This document shows, piece after piece, positions 17,697 to 26,145 of a stretch of DNA of 64,000 nucleotides. Numbering within the stretch: the first letter of the stretch is position 1; each line of letters starts with the position of its first letter. Position numbers and translations under genes: made by a program. Below the pieces are notes generated by a model. That model made no database searches, had not been told where the DNA came from, and worked only from the letters and a program-made list of their open reading frames with translations. Source of the DNA: Candidatus Streptomyces philanthi (GTDB taxonomy: Bacteria > Actinomycetota > Actinomycetes > Streptomycetales > Streptomycetaceae); the NCBI GenBank assembly GCA_018114805.1, contig CP073042.1, forward strand, positions 4,464,001 to 4,528,000, given 5' to 3'.

Positions 17697-18232
17697 CGCG
17701 AACGGAACCGGCCTCTCTTGATGGGCTGGGCGAAGAGCCCGTCCCAGCTATCCGTTCCCTTTTTCGGTTGGTGCGAGGGGAGTTCGCGGTAGATGCGCTT
17801 ACGGATAACCGTCGCCATCATTTCCGCCTAGTGTTCATCGGCTGACGAGTAGCTGGTGCGCCCCGACATGCGCATCACTAGCGTGGGGCTCACGCCGATG
17901 GCCTCTGCCCTATCCGCGTCGACTTCCAGGCTGCCTGGGTGATCGCAGTACACGTGAGACAGTTCGTGCGCGAGGACGTGCCGCTGATGGTGGACAGAAG
18001 TCCCCTCTTCGTAATAGAGGAGATCGGCTGACGGAGTTTCGACCCTGATACCGCAGGGTGCGTCAATGGCACCGAGCGTGCTCAATGGCTTCAGCACGAT
18101 AGGCTTTCCACGCAGTTTGGCCACCGCGTCACGCAGTTCGCGCGTACTGAAGCGATAGGGAAGACGCAGAAGGTCAACCTGCTCCTCGCACGATTCACGC
18201 AGTCGGTTTTCGTCGGCTACGGGCAATGGCAT
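17693..18232 (-). pseudogene. ImmA/IrrE-type metallopeptidase interrupted by an in-frame TAG
   Basis: From ATG 18232, residues 80-100 contain HVLAHELSHVYCDH, the HExxH zinc site of ImmA/IrrE peptidases that cleave XRE repressors. TAG at 17828-17830 stops the frame after SSADEH. The same frame then continues as AEMMATVIRKRIYREL to a TGA at 17693-17695 that overlaps the MAB_1171c ATG. That overlap shows the longer version was the ancestral gene. The zinc site is upstream of the TAG, so a truncated enzyme might keep activity. The likely substrate is the XRE protein at 18700-19146. Confidence 0.75.
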
Positions 18233-18699
18233 GGCAACACCCCCCTCACTTCGGCTACGTCTCGCAAATGGTTGTGAGTGACAGCCGGGAGGATGCCAAA
18301 AGCGGGGGAAATCTCACGCCCGCTGGAACTCGAAGTTCCAGGCCGCGAAGAGGTGGTCGCGTGAGAGGGGGCGGCGAGGGCCCCGCAGGCGAGGGGTGCG
18401 TTTCGATCTTGAGGGAAGGGCCTTCCCCTTGTGGATCAGGGGTCGGCGCGGCGGCGGCCAGCGGCTAGTCAACGCTGCCCGATGCCCGCTATGACTGATT
18501 AGCGTGACTGTTTGGGTCTGGCGCCCTCGGTGTCGATCCGCGGCGAGTTGTGGTGCAAGTCACCTGGGTGCGTGGCTCCTTGTTGCGGCGTGCCCAGGGT
18601 GGGTGGTGGAACCCGTTGCAAGGCTGCCGCCTTTTCATCGCCTCGCGCGACGTCCCGTGGGGCGCCGCGGTCGCGATGATGAAGACTGCCTGCGGGGGC
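18233..18699. other. Intergenic region between ImmA and XRE genes
   Basis: 467 bp with no gene I can support. Only short frames of poor coding character and a small GC-rich palindrome near 18412-18430 are visible. The promoter of the ImmA-MAB_1171c-P450 operon should lie near 18240-18300. Confidence 0.4.
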
Positions 18700-19146
18700 T
18701 TACTCGTCGTCGAGCAGTCCGGAGTTCTCGGACTCCGTCGACATGCCCTCTAGTCGGCGGGCCTGTTCGATCATGGTGCTCAGCATGTGCAGGCTTGAGG
18801 TGCTGAGGCCGTTGGCCCGCAGGGCGACCCGGCGCACGTCCTGGTCGCGCATGGCTGTGATCACCTGGATCTCCGCGCGTTGCCGTTCGGTCTCGTCCTC
18901 GTCGAAGAAGTAGCCCGCGCTCACGCCGAAGAAAGCAGCCAGGGCCCGGATGGTATGCATCTTCGGGTTCGTGTTGGTCCCGGTGCGGAGCTGCTGGATG
19001 GCGCTCGCGGAGATGGTCACGCCGGTGCTGTCGCGGATGCCCTGCGAGACCTCCGCGTACGTGTAGGGGCCGCGTCCCTTCGGGTGCACTTCCCGGAACA
19101 GGTAGTCGAGCAGCTCCGCGAAGGTGCGCTCGTTCTTCTCGGTCAT
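18700..19146 (-). CDS. XRE-family transcriptional regulator
   Basis: 148 residues from ATG 19146, chosen because GAAGGGG lies about 6 nt upstream. The N-terminal HTH has LLDYLFREVHPKGRGPYTYA and ISASAIQQLRTG, followed by a dimerisation helix AALAAFFGVSAGYFF typical of BldD-like XRE proteins. The C-terminal 60 residues are helical with LSTSSLHMLSTMIEQARRL. With ImmA nearby it forms the usual repressor/peptidase pair. An inverted repeat (19268-19307) in the region upstream is a likely operator. Confidence 0.75.
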   Translation of the reverse strand: MTEKNERTFAELLDYLFREVHPKGRGPYTYAEVSQGIRDSTGVTISASAIQQLRTGTNTNPKMHTIRALAAFFGVSAGYFFDEDETERQRAEIQVITAMRDQDVRRVALRANGLSTSSLHMLSTMIEQARRLEGMSTESENSGLLDDE

Positions 19147-19251
19147 CTCCAACCCCTTCGTCCGCACCGCCATCCTATCCACTCCAGTGGTGATCCGCGG
19201 TCAACGTGCCCAGGCCAGCGCCGGCGCCGGTCCCAACTGTCGACATTGCAG

Positions 19252-19307
19252 TTGACTTCGATATGTAACTGCACTGTACGTTGGCTGTATGTTTCATCCA
19301 GTGCAGT
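19252..19307. promoter_or_regulatory. Inverted-repeat operator and possible promoter upstream of the XRE gene
   Basis: A perfect 9-bp inverted repeat, ACTGCACTG (19268-19276) and CAGTGCAGT (19299-19307), has 22 bp between its arms. A TTGACT hexamer at 19252-19257 precedes the first arm, and TGTACG lies 17 bp later; the -10 match is weak. The position, about 120 bp before the XRE start and facing the replication block, suggests a divergent control region bound by the XRE protein. Confidence 0.45.
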
Positions 19308-19600
19308 GTTCCATGCCTGGTCGGGGCGGGTGCGGTGAGGCTGGACTTGTGCCGGGGGTCGCCATATGGTCCTGGTCCCCGCTGGGACGAAGCACCGGCC
19401 GGGGCCAGAGGCGTAGGGAGGGGCGATGCACGCACGCGGGCCATGACGCCGCAGCGGGAAAAGGAGACCGGCGCCCGGGAGCTACCAACTCCTGGGCGTC
19501 GGGCCGGCACCCCGAGGGGCGCCGATGCACATCTCGCGGGTGACGGGGTTTCTTGCACGAGAACCGCCGCACCGCGCTCCTACGAACAAGGAAGTATCGC

Positions 19601-19927
19601 ATGCTCGCCACGCCGAGCGGAATCCCGGCATGCCCGAACGCAGACCGTCAGCACCGCCTCGCCGCGCAGCTCGCCGACATGGTCCCGGGCGCTGCCACCA
19701 TCCGCGTCAGCCTCACCGACCCGCAGCGGCGGTAGCCCCACCCGCACGCCACCATCAAGGACGCGGCCGGCAAGACCATCGAGCTGGGCCGTACGACCGC
19801 CACGGTCGCGGCCCGCTGGATTCTTCGCACCTGGCCGCAGGCGGACTGGACACAGCCGCACACCTTCCATCTCGCCGATGCAACCCTCACGACTGGTGCG
19901 CCGACCACCGCTGGTCGGGGCCGCTGA
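19601..19927 (+). pseudogene. Small conserved element protein interrupted by an in-frame TAG
   Basis: ATG 19601 follows AAGGAAG at a good distance. The frame reads PNADRQHRLAAQLADMVPG and TIRVSLTDPQRR, then TAG at 19733-19735. It then continues in frame (PHPHATIKDAAGKTIELG, ARWILRTWPQADWT) to TGA 19925-19927, one base before the next ATG. About 108 residues when read through. Similar proteins sit just before the replication-type gene in Streptomyces integrative elements (from memory); function unknown. Confidence 0.5.
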
Positions 19928-19928
19928 C

Positions 19929-20941
19929 ATGGCACGGATACGCACCATCAAGCCGGAGGCATTCGTCTCCGAGTCGCTCGCCGAGGTCAGCGTCGAGGCG
20001 GAGCGCACCTTCTTCGGCCTGCTCACTCAGGCCGACGACCACGGCCGGCACCGCGATAACGCCGCAATCATCGCCGGCCTGCTCTGGCCGCTGCGCGCCG
20101 AGCACACCTCGGTTCACGTCGAGGACGACCTTCACCAGCTCGCGGACGCTGGCCTGATCTGCCGGTACACTGGTTGCGACGCCCGCCGCTACCTCCACGT
20201 CGTGACCTGGTCCGCGCACCAGAAGATCGACAAGCCGAGCCAGTCCCGCCTGCTCTCCTGCCTGCAGCACCAGGGCGCCGACCGGTGCGGCCCCTGCGGG
20301 GGCATCTGCACCAAGCGGGTCGAGGAGCCGCCCACCCCTACCCGAGGGCTTGCCGAGGCTTCGCCGAACACTCCCCGAGCCCTCGATTTGCCCGCGCGGC
20401 CCGCTGCGACACCTCGCGGCCACGCCGGCCAGGCCCCCACCGTCCAGCAGGACGCCTTCGACGGCATGGTCGGCACCCGTGGTCGCCCTGAGCTGAAAAG
20501 CCCAGGTCAAGAGACATTCGCCGAGCCCTCGCCGAACCTTCCCCGAAGCCTCGGCGAGGGCTCGGCGCCTGGATCTAGGATCTTGGATCTCTTGTTCCTA
20601 CGGGGCGCACGGCGCCCGCAGCCACTGCCTCGGCCAACCAGCTCGTCGGCGAGTACGTCGCGGCCTGCGCACAGCGTCCGCCCAGCGACGTGATCGGGCA
20701 CCTCGGACGTGTCGTCAAGAAGCTGCTGGGCGAGGGCATCGCCCCCGAGCACGTGCGGGCCGGGCTGCGGCAGTTCGCTGCCAACCCCAAGCACCCGAGC
20801 GTGCTGACGAGCATGGTCAACGAGGCCATGAACGCACGCTCCGGCGCTTTGGCGCGGCCGGGAATCCGGCCTAACGTGCCCGCTCACCAGGCGTGGACCA
20901 ACCCGGCCGACGCTGCCGCCGCCTACGCCGAGGAGCTGTGA
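19929..20941 (+). pseudogene. Replication-initiator-like protein of integrative elements, frameshifted
   Basis: From ATG 19929 the N-terminus (MARIRTIKPEAFVSESL, then AERTFFGLLTQADDHGR) has the winged-helix look of phage/ICE replisome-organiser proteins. Cys-containing segments follow (CRYTGCDARRYLHV, CGPCGGICTK). A 2-bp duplication (CTCT at 20589-20592) shifts the frame after ILDL; removing it restores VPTGRTAPAA, and the C-terminal domain QLVGEYVAACAQRPPSD runs to AAAYAEEL. The stop overlaps the next start (TGATG). The intact protein is about 336 residues. It probably recruits the adjacent DnaC-like ATPase for element replication. Confidence 0.6.
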
Positions 20942-21350
20942 TGCGCACCCGTACTCGCGAACCGCAGACCCTCGGCAGCGAGGGCACCCTGGGTCGCATG
21001 GCCCGGATCCTGGCAGCCCGCAACATCGGCCCGAGCACCGTCGCCGAACTGACCGACGAGCCCGAGCCCTTCTCCCCGCTGGACGCCCTGCTGGCGGCGA
21101 TGCCCCCGCGTTACCAGGACGCCGTCGCGGACTACCCCCAGGTCCTGGCCTGGACCCGTGACGTCGCCGAGGCAGCCGCCGCTCCCAGCCAGTGAGCCCG
21201 GCGACAGCTCACCACGGGTCCCAGCCTGCTGATGGCCGGGGTCGTCGGCGCGGGCAAGACGCACCAGGCGTACGGGGCGGTCCGGCGACTGGTACAGAGC
21301 GGAGTCGGCGTGCGCTGGCGCGCGACCACCGCCGCTGACCTGTGTACGCC
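20941..21350 (+). pseudogene. DnaC-like ATPase, N-terminal part only
   Basis: ATG 20941 overlaps the preceding stop. The frame (LGRMARILAARNIGPSTVAE, PPRYQDAVADYPQVL) meets TGA at 21193-21195 but then continues in frame as ARRQLTTGPSLLMAGVVGAG with the Walker A GAGKTHQAYG and ATTAADL. A TG duplication (21341-21344) then shifts the frame (DLYAEQRAP). The Walker B and sensor parts expected of a helicase loader are missing. The gene is thus a triple-damaged remnant. In related elements it would load the helicase at the element origin. Confidence 0.55.
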
Positions 21351-21393
21351 GAGCAGCGTGCGCCCACGACGGCCCCGGGCGGAGCAAGCTATC

Positions 21394-21446
21394 GCGTACG
21401 ACGGTCCTACGCCCGTCGTACGCACTTGCCCCCGCCGGAGGGCAAG
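21394..21446. other. Candidate oriT: two adjacent hairpins upstream of mobC
   Basis: A perfect 11-bp inverted repeat (21394-21404 / 21413-21423, 8-nt loop, core CGTACGACGG) is followed directly by a second perfect 7-bp hairpin (21425-21431 / 21440-21446, CTTGCCC/GGGCAAG). Inverted repeats next to a nic site just upstream of mobC-relaxase genes are the standard form of oriT in mobilisable elements. The nic site itself cannot be assigned. Confidence 0.6.
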
Positions 21447-21538
21447 GGAGGCCCGGTGGGTTCCCGAGCGAGGGCGCACGGTGCCCACCGCGCGGCCGGC
21501 ACCCGGGGGCGCCAGTCACTGGGGGAGAAGCCGACCAC

Positions 21539-21985
21539 GAAGATCACCACCGTGACGACGAACACGACGACAGCGAGCAGCCGCCGCATGCGCCCGCCTT
21601 TCCCGACCGCACACCGCGCCGCCGCGCCCGCAATCCGAGCGAGCGCACCCGCAAGACGACCACCCGCCTCTCCGACGCCGAGAAGACCGAGATCACCCTC
21701 GCCGCCGCACAGCGGGGCGTCACTGTGGCCCACTTCCTTGCCACCGCCGGCCTCGCCACAGCCCGTGGGCCCGCCGCCGTACACCGTGACGATCAGCTCG
21801 ACGCGGCCATCGACGAACTAGCCGCGCTCGCCCGTATCGGCAACAACATCAATCAGATCGCCCACGTCTTCAACAGCGGCGGCCACCTGCGGTTCGGGGA
21901 ACTCGAACACGTACTCCGCGTACTGCTCCGGCTGCTCGGCTGCATCGACGACGTGGCGAACGACCTGGTGACCCGGCGGCTGTGA
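21539..21985 (+). CDS. MobC-like relaxosome accessory protein
   Basis: The coding frame shows the MobC pattern: a basic RNPSERTRKTTTRLSDAEK, a ribbon-helix-helix-like AAAQRGVTVAHFLATAGL, and the conserved ARIGNNINQIAHVFNSGG that defines the family. No ATG or GTG exists upstream in this frame, and the acidic N-terminus (DDEHDDSEQ) extends back towards the oriT hairpins, so the start is unresolved. The coordinate given is where coding character becomes clear. The TGA overlaps the relaxase ATG (TGATG). It helps the relaxase melt and nick oriT. Confidence 0.75.
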   Translation, partial: EDHHRDDEHDDSEQPPHAPAFPDRTPRRRARNPSERTRKTTTRLSDAEKTEITLAAAQRGVTVAHFLATAGLATARGPAAVHRDDQLDAAIDELAALARIGNNINQIAHVFNSGGHLRFGELEHVLRVLLRLLGCIDDVANDLVTRRL

Positions 21986-24231
21986 TGGTTCCTGACATTG
22001 GGCGCGGCTCCCGCACCCACGGCCTGCTCGTCTACCTCTACGGCCCCGGCCGGCGGGAGGAGCACATCGACGCGCACCTGGTCGGCTCCTGGGACGGCTT
22101 CGCCCCCGACCCTGGCCGTAACACCAGCTTCGACCCCTACCCTCGCGCTGCTCTCGCCCGTCTCACCGCTGCCCTCGATCTCCGCGTCAAGCAGGCCGGC
22201 GACCGAGCCCCCGCCAAGCACGTATGGCACTGCTCGGTCCGGACCGCCCCCGGCGACCGGCGGCTCTCCGACCAGGAGTGGAACACCGTCGCCCAGCGCA
22301 TCGTCCACGCCACCAGCATCGCCCCGAACGGTGATCCCGATGGCTGCCGGTGGATCGCCGTCCGCCACGCAGAGGACCACATCCACATCGTTGCGACCCT
22401 GGTCCGCGGTGACCTGCGTAACCCCCGCCTCAACTACGACTTCAACAAGGCCCAAGCCACCTGCCGGCGCATCGAGAAGGAACTGGGTTTGCGCCATCTC
22501 AACGCCGGCGACGGTACCGCGGCCAAGAACCCCACCAGCGCCGAGAAGTTCAAGGCCGAACGCACCGGCCGCCCCGAAACCTCCCGCGAAACCCTCCGCG
22601 AAGCCGTCCGCCACGCCCTCGCCGGAGCCGCGACCGAAGCTGAGTTCCTTATCCGCCTCCAGGAAGCGGGCCTGCACGTGAGGTTGCGGACCGGTCCCTC
22701 CGGCGACGCCCTCGGATATAACGTCGCGCTCCCCGGCGACCGTAACCGCCACGGCGAGCCGATCTGGTACCCCGGCTCCAAACTGGCTCCCGACCTCTCC
22801 CTCCTCAAGATTCGCCACCGGCTGACCGCCGGCGCCCCCGAGCCACGAACCGCCCCGGCTACCCACGACCGACCAGAGTGGTCCCCGCCCGCACGAGCTC
22901 GGCGTCATGCCACTGAGGCTACCGACCGAGCGACAACCACCCTCCGCGACGGTGGCGGGAAGGCCGCCGCCCAACTGGTCGGGCTGGGAGAGCTCCTGGA
23001 CGCAGTCGCGCTCACCTCACCGGCCACCACCCGCGCTGAACTCGCTTCCGCCGCCAGCGCCTTCGAGCGCGCCACCCGCAGCCACATAGGAGCCCAACAC
23101 GCTGACAACCAGGCCCTGCGCTCGGCCGCCCGCAGCATCATCCAACCCGGCAACGCCTTCGGCCGCGGCGAAGACGGCGCCACCACCGCCATGTTGCTGT
23201 CCACCCTCATCCTGGCCACGCTCGCCGCCGCTCACTGGCACTCCGCCCGCAACCACGCCCAGCAAGCCTACGCGAGCCGCCAAGCCGCCGAGCACCTCCG
23301 CACCGCCTACCACCGGACAGCCACCACCCCCATGCGAGCACTGCGCGAGAACGGCCGGGCTCTCCCCGCAGTCGAACGCCACACCCAAGAAGCCAACCTC
23401 CGCGCTGCACTCGCCGAGCAGCTGCTACCAGGCGGCACGCCGCTGACGAACACCGACGCCCTGACCGCCACCCTCGCCCAAGCCGAACGAGCCGGCCGCA
23501 ACCCGAAGGCTCTTGTGCGACAAGCCATCGACCTGCGCGAACTCGACACCGCCGACGACGTGACCGACGTTCTCGTTTGGCGCCTACGCCGCCTCGCACG
23601 ACTCCCCGCCCACCCGAACACCACAACACACCATTCACCGGCCGGCATCAGCCGGCCCAAGTCAACCGGCCACCGCCCCAGCCGCACAGAACGGATCAAC
23701 CCACCACGGCGCGCCCGCTGCGGCTCCGCCCGCCCCGCCGATAGTCGCCCCGCCTCACCTCGCGAACTCCCTCGACAACCGGCTTCGCCTGTTGCTGCGG
23801 ATGAACACCGAAGACCCCGACCGGAGATGACGCTCGTGACCAGAACAACCGAACGCACCACCGCCCCGAAGCCCGCGCTACCCGCCCGCCCCGATGCCCC
23901 CAACACCCGGCCGCAGCGCCAGTACGAGCCGCAGTCGCGCAACGGCCCTGACGCCACACGTTGCCTGACCCATCCCCACACGCTGACCCTCCGCGGAATC
24001 CCCGCCCTCTGCTCCTTCTGCAACGCCCGATGCGACTGGCTCCTCATCAACCACCTTCGGAACGTGTGGATCTGCTGCCGTTGCAACAACCAGTGGCTCG
24101 AACCGGAGATCACCCCCGCCGACTTCGACGCTCTAATCACCGTGCCCCGTATCACCATCTACCCCAGCGTCGAGCAGGGCCTCGCAGCGCTCGGATTTGA
24201 CGGGACCTTCACCGGCGCCTACCTCGGCTGA
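21985..24231 (+). CDS. Relaxase/mobilisation nuclease with C-terminal zinc-ribbon-like tail
   Basis: 748 residues from ATG 21985, overlapping mobC. Motif III (HAEDHIHI, residues 128-135) and an N-terminal Tyr region (LLVYLYGPG) place it with MOB-type relaxases that nick oriT and stay bound to the 5' end. A long Ala/Arg-rich helical middle follows. The last about 70 residues contain two CxxC pairs (CSFCNARC and CCRC) around a WLLINHLRNVWI stretch, a zinc-ribbon-like fold not expected in a plain relaxase. An internal ATG at 23827 could make the tail a separate protein. It is the best-preserved transfer gene of the element. Confidence 0.85.
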   Translation: MVPDIGRGSRTHGLLVYLYGPGRREEHIDAHLVGSWDGFAPDPGRNTSFDPYPRAALARLTAALDLRVKQAGDRAPAKHVWHCSVRTAPGDRRLSDQEWNTVAQRIVHATSIAPNGDPDGCRWIAVRHAEDHIHIVATLVRGDLRNPRLNYDFNKAQATCRRIEKELGLRHLNAGDGTAAKNPTSAEKFKAERTGRPETSRETLREAVRHALAGAATEAEFLIRLQEAGLHVRLRTGPSGDALGYNVALPGDRNRHGEPIWYPGSKLAPDLSLLKIRHRLTAGAPEPRTAPATHDRPEWSPPARARRHATEATDRATTTLRDGGGKAAAQLVGLGELLDAVALTSPATTRAELASAASAFERATRSHIGAQHADNQALRSAARSIIQPGNAFGRGEDGATTAMLLSTLILATLAAAHWHSARNHAQQAYASRQAAEHLRTAYHRTATTPMRALRENGRALPAVERHTQEANLRAALAEQLLPGGTPLTNTDALTATLAQAERAGRNPKALVRQAIDLRELDTADDVTDVLVWRLRRLARLPAHPNTTTHHSPAGISRPKSTGHRPSRTERINPPRRARCGSARPADSRPASPRELPRQPASPVAADEHRRPRPEMTLVTRTTERTTAPKPALPARPDAPNTRPQRQYEPQSRNGPDATRCLTHPHTLTLRGIPALCSFCNARCDWLLINHLRNVWICCRCNNQWLEPEITPADFDALITVPRITIYPSVEQGLAALGFDGTFTGAYLG

Positions 24232-24408
24232 TCGGCATCAAGGGCGCAATGCGAAGGGAGACAGAGGGAGCCGTCGATGCGCCATCGGCGCCCCTCTGTC
24301 CCCTAAGTCGCCCCACCAGGTCGCGTAGCGGCCAGGGATTGAGACGCTGGTTGTACGAAAGCATCTGCGCGATCGTGCGCTAGAGCGTACGTCCACGGTG
24401 TTCCTTGT

Positions 24409-24746
24409 TTAGCTGTGATCCGTTCCCGTAGAGACCCGCCGTTGCCTCGTAGCCCCGTTGGCACGGCGAGTTCGCTCGTCTTCCCACACCATGAGCAACA
24501 CCTGCCCACACCATGAGCAACACCTGCGCATCGGCGGAACATGCTCGTGCGATGCTCTCAACCAGATGGCGTGGTAGGAACTGGTCCCCCACCAGGTATG
24601 CAGTGAGTTGGCGGAGCGGTAGGTCGAGAAGTATGGGCGAGGTCGTCAGCAGAGCGCTTCGACAGCCGCATCACCCGCTGCAGGATGTGGCCGATGTGGT
24701 AAGCGGTCCTCGCGGAAACGCGGTCTCGCTCGTGGCGTCGAGACAT
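24409..24746 (-). pseudogene. Hypothetical protein broken by a frameshift and a 22-bp duplication
   Basis: Joined frames read MSRRHERDRVSARTAYHIGH, VMRLSKRSADDLAH, then PLRQLTAYLVGDQFLPRHLV and ADAQVLLMVWEDER, ending at TAA 24409-24411. A one-base shift occurs near 24636, and a 22-bp perfect tandem duplication (24483-24526) splits the MVW-EDER segment. I do not recognise the family. It lies downstream of, and converges on, the relaxase gene. Confidence 0.45.
24483..24526. repeat. 22-bp perfect tandem duplication
   Basis: Positions 24483-24504 and 24505-24526 are identical and adjacent (unit starts CCCACACCATGAG). It falls inside the reading frame of the minus-strand gene at 24409-24746 and shifts it. 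Confidence 0.85.
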
Positions 24747-24960
24747 CTAGTTGATCCCTTCCAGCAGTCGGAGGCGCCTCAGCCGTCTCGCAGACAGCGC
24801 TGCGTGCGGCGCTCCGCACTGCACTTGCCGTGACATCACGAACGAGCGCTGATGGCGGTGCTTGAGCGAGGAGCGGCAGCAACCACAGCAGCGCAGCAAC
24901 GCACAACGGCGATGACGCGGAAGGAGGTGGGGGGCGCAGCAGAAGCCGCACCCCCACGCT

Positions 24961-25206
24961 TCACTCACGGCCGCAGTCGACACCTCGCGTGAACCACGCA
25001 ACGAGCGCGGCGAGCACGGCCGTTGCCAGTGCATTGCCGGGGCCGAGGGGCGGTAGCGGGGTCTGCGTGCTGGCGTATGCGCCAAGCACGACGGCGTTAG
25101 CCGTGCAGATCCGGCAGACGTCGTGGACGACCTTGCCCTTGTTCCTATGCTTGCGCTTCCCGGAGCGACCACGTTTGGCACGTCGGGAGGCAGGGGATGC
25201 CGCCAT
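24961..25206 (-). CDS. Small basic protein with a membrane segment
   Basis: 81 residues from ATG 25206, with AAGGAG 5 nt upstream, an unusually good ribosome site. The N-terminal 30 residues are very basic (RRAKRGRSGKRKHRNKGK), followed by VCRICTANAVVLGAY and one C-terminal hydrophobic segment (ALATAVLAALVAWFTRG). Unknown family. It stands alone between the relaxase and the DUF397 block. Confidence 0.6.
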   Translation of the reverse strand: MAASPASRRAKRGRSGKRKHRNKGKVVHDVCRICTANAVVLGAYASTQTPLPPLGPGNALATAVLAALVAWFTRGVDCGRE

Positions 25207-25689
25207 AGCGACTCCTTGAGTTCGTAGTACGCGGGGCCTTGGCACTGGGCGTCAACCTGTAAAGCCGAGGCCCCGCGGCTGAGCCGGGTAGCGGCCAGCG
25301 AGCACTGACGGTAAGACGTTGCTTACCCCTGGGGTCACCGTGCCGGCCCCGCGCTATCGACCTATACATCGCACATGTGCTTTTCGTAAGGTTGTGACGG
25401 AGAGGCGGACTCGGTTCCGCTCCCGGCGACACGGCACCCGCTTCATGAGAAGTGTGCAGGTCAGGTGCGTTGTCCTAGATGTTGGGGCCGGCCTCGCTAC
25501 CGAAGTGGAGCCCGTGCGTGGGGGGGGCGTGAAGCCTGATGAAATGCGCCCCCCGTGTAACCGCACTTGCATGCTGACACCCCCCTAAGTCGATGAATCG
25601 CGCCACGAACCGGCGTGAAACTTGCGGCGAGGGGGGACAACCTCCAGGTGACTGCAATTGCAGATGCGTGAAGCGGTGGAGGTGCGGAG
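25207..25689. other. Intergenic region before the DUF397 gene
   Basis: About 480 bp without a supportable gene. Frames here are short and opposed. It contains the promoters of the small minus-strand gene and of the DUF397 gene. A run of seven G at 25520-25526 and a run of six C at 25570-25575 are notable only as likely error-prone sites. Confidence 0.4.
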
Positions 25690-25929
25690 ATGATTCAGCA
25701 GGGCGTGGCCACGGCAAGCTCCCAGGGGAGCGTTCCGCTCAACGGTGGGCCCTCTTGCGGGTGGACCAAGAGCTCCTACAGCAACCACAACGGCGCTTGC
25801 GTGGAGATCCAAGTCGACTCGGATGCCGTCGCCTTCCGTGACTCGAAGGACCCCGGCGGCCCGGTCCTGAGGTTCCACCGCAACGAGGCGGCAGCCTTCA
25901 TCGCCGCAGTGGCCGACGGAGCGCTGTAG
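25690..25929 (+). CDS. DUF397 protein (WhiJ-system small partner)
   Basis: 79 residues from ATG 25690. It contains the DUF397 signature: GWTKSSYSNHNGACVEI, then VAFRDSKDPGGPVLRF and a C-terminal AAAFIAAVADGAL. These small acidic proteins pair with XRE/DUF5753 repressors (WhiJ-like) and modulate them. The XRE partner is the divergent gene at 27090-27984, with a DUF574 methyltransferase in between. Confidence 0.88.
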   Translation: MIQQGVATASSQGSVPLNGGPSCGWTKSSYSNHNGACVEIQVDSDAVAFRDSKDPGGPVLRFHRNEAAAFIAAVADGAL

Positions 25930-26145
25930 CCGCCCTGATTCGCCGCAGCCTAGTGCTCCCGGAGACTCCTCGTGCTCCTGTGTCGCCGTGTGAGCGCTGA
26001 CTCCGGCGCAGTGGGCGCCTTCTGTCATGCCAGTGGCGAACACGGACCTGCTCGCGGTGGCCGAGGGGGCATGACCGAAGATGCAAGTGCATTTCGACAG
26101 CGGCAAGTTCACCCCATGTGTAAGTGGGACCGAGGGAGCGGCAGC

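Noticed and set aside
17828..17830. Genome-wide reassignment of TAG
   Set aside because: Several intact genes in the window end with TAG in expected places, so TAG acts as a stop at least there.
14373..18232. A secondary-metabolite cluster, suggested by the P450
   Set aside because: No core biosynthetic gene (PKS, NRPS, terpene or similar) is near; the P450 sits with MAB_1171c, ImmA and regulators.
21539..21985. A MobC start at GTG 21725
   Set aside because: It would remove the conserved basic and ribbon-helix-helix-like part that is clearly coding upstream.
24232..25206. A transposase remnant between relaxase and DUF397
   Set aside because: No terminal inverted repeats, no DDE motif, and the one recognisable frame is a small unknown protein.
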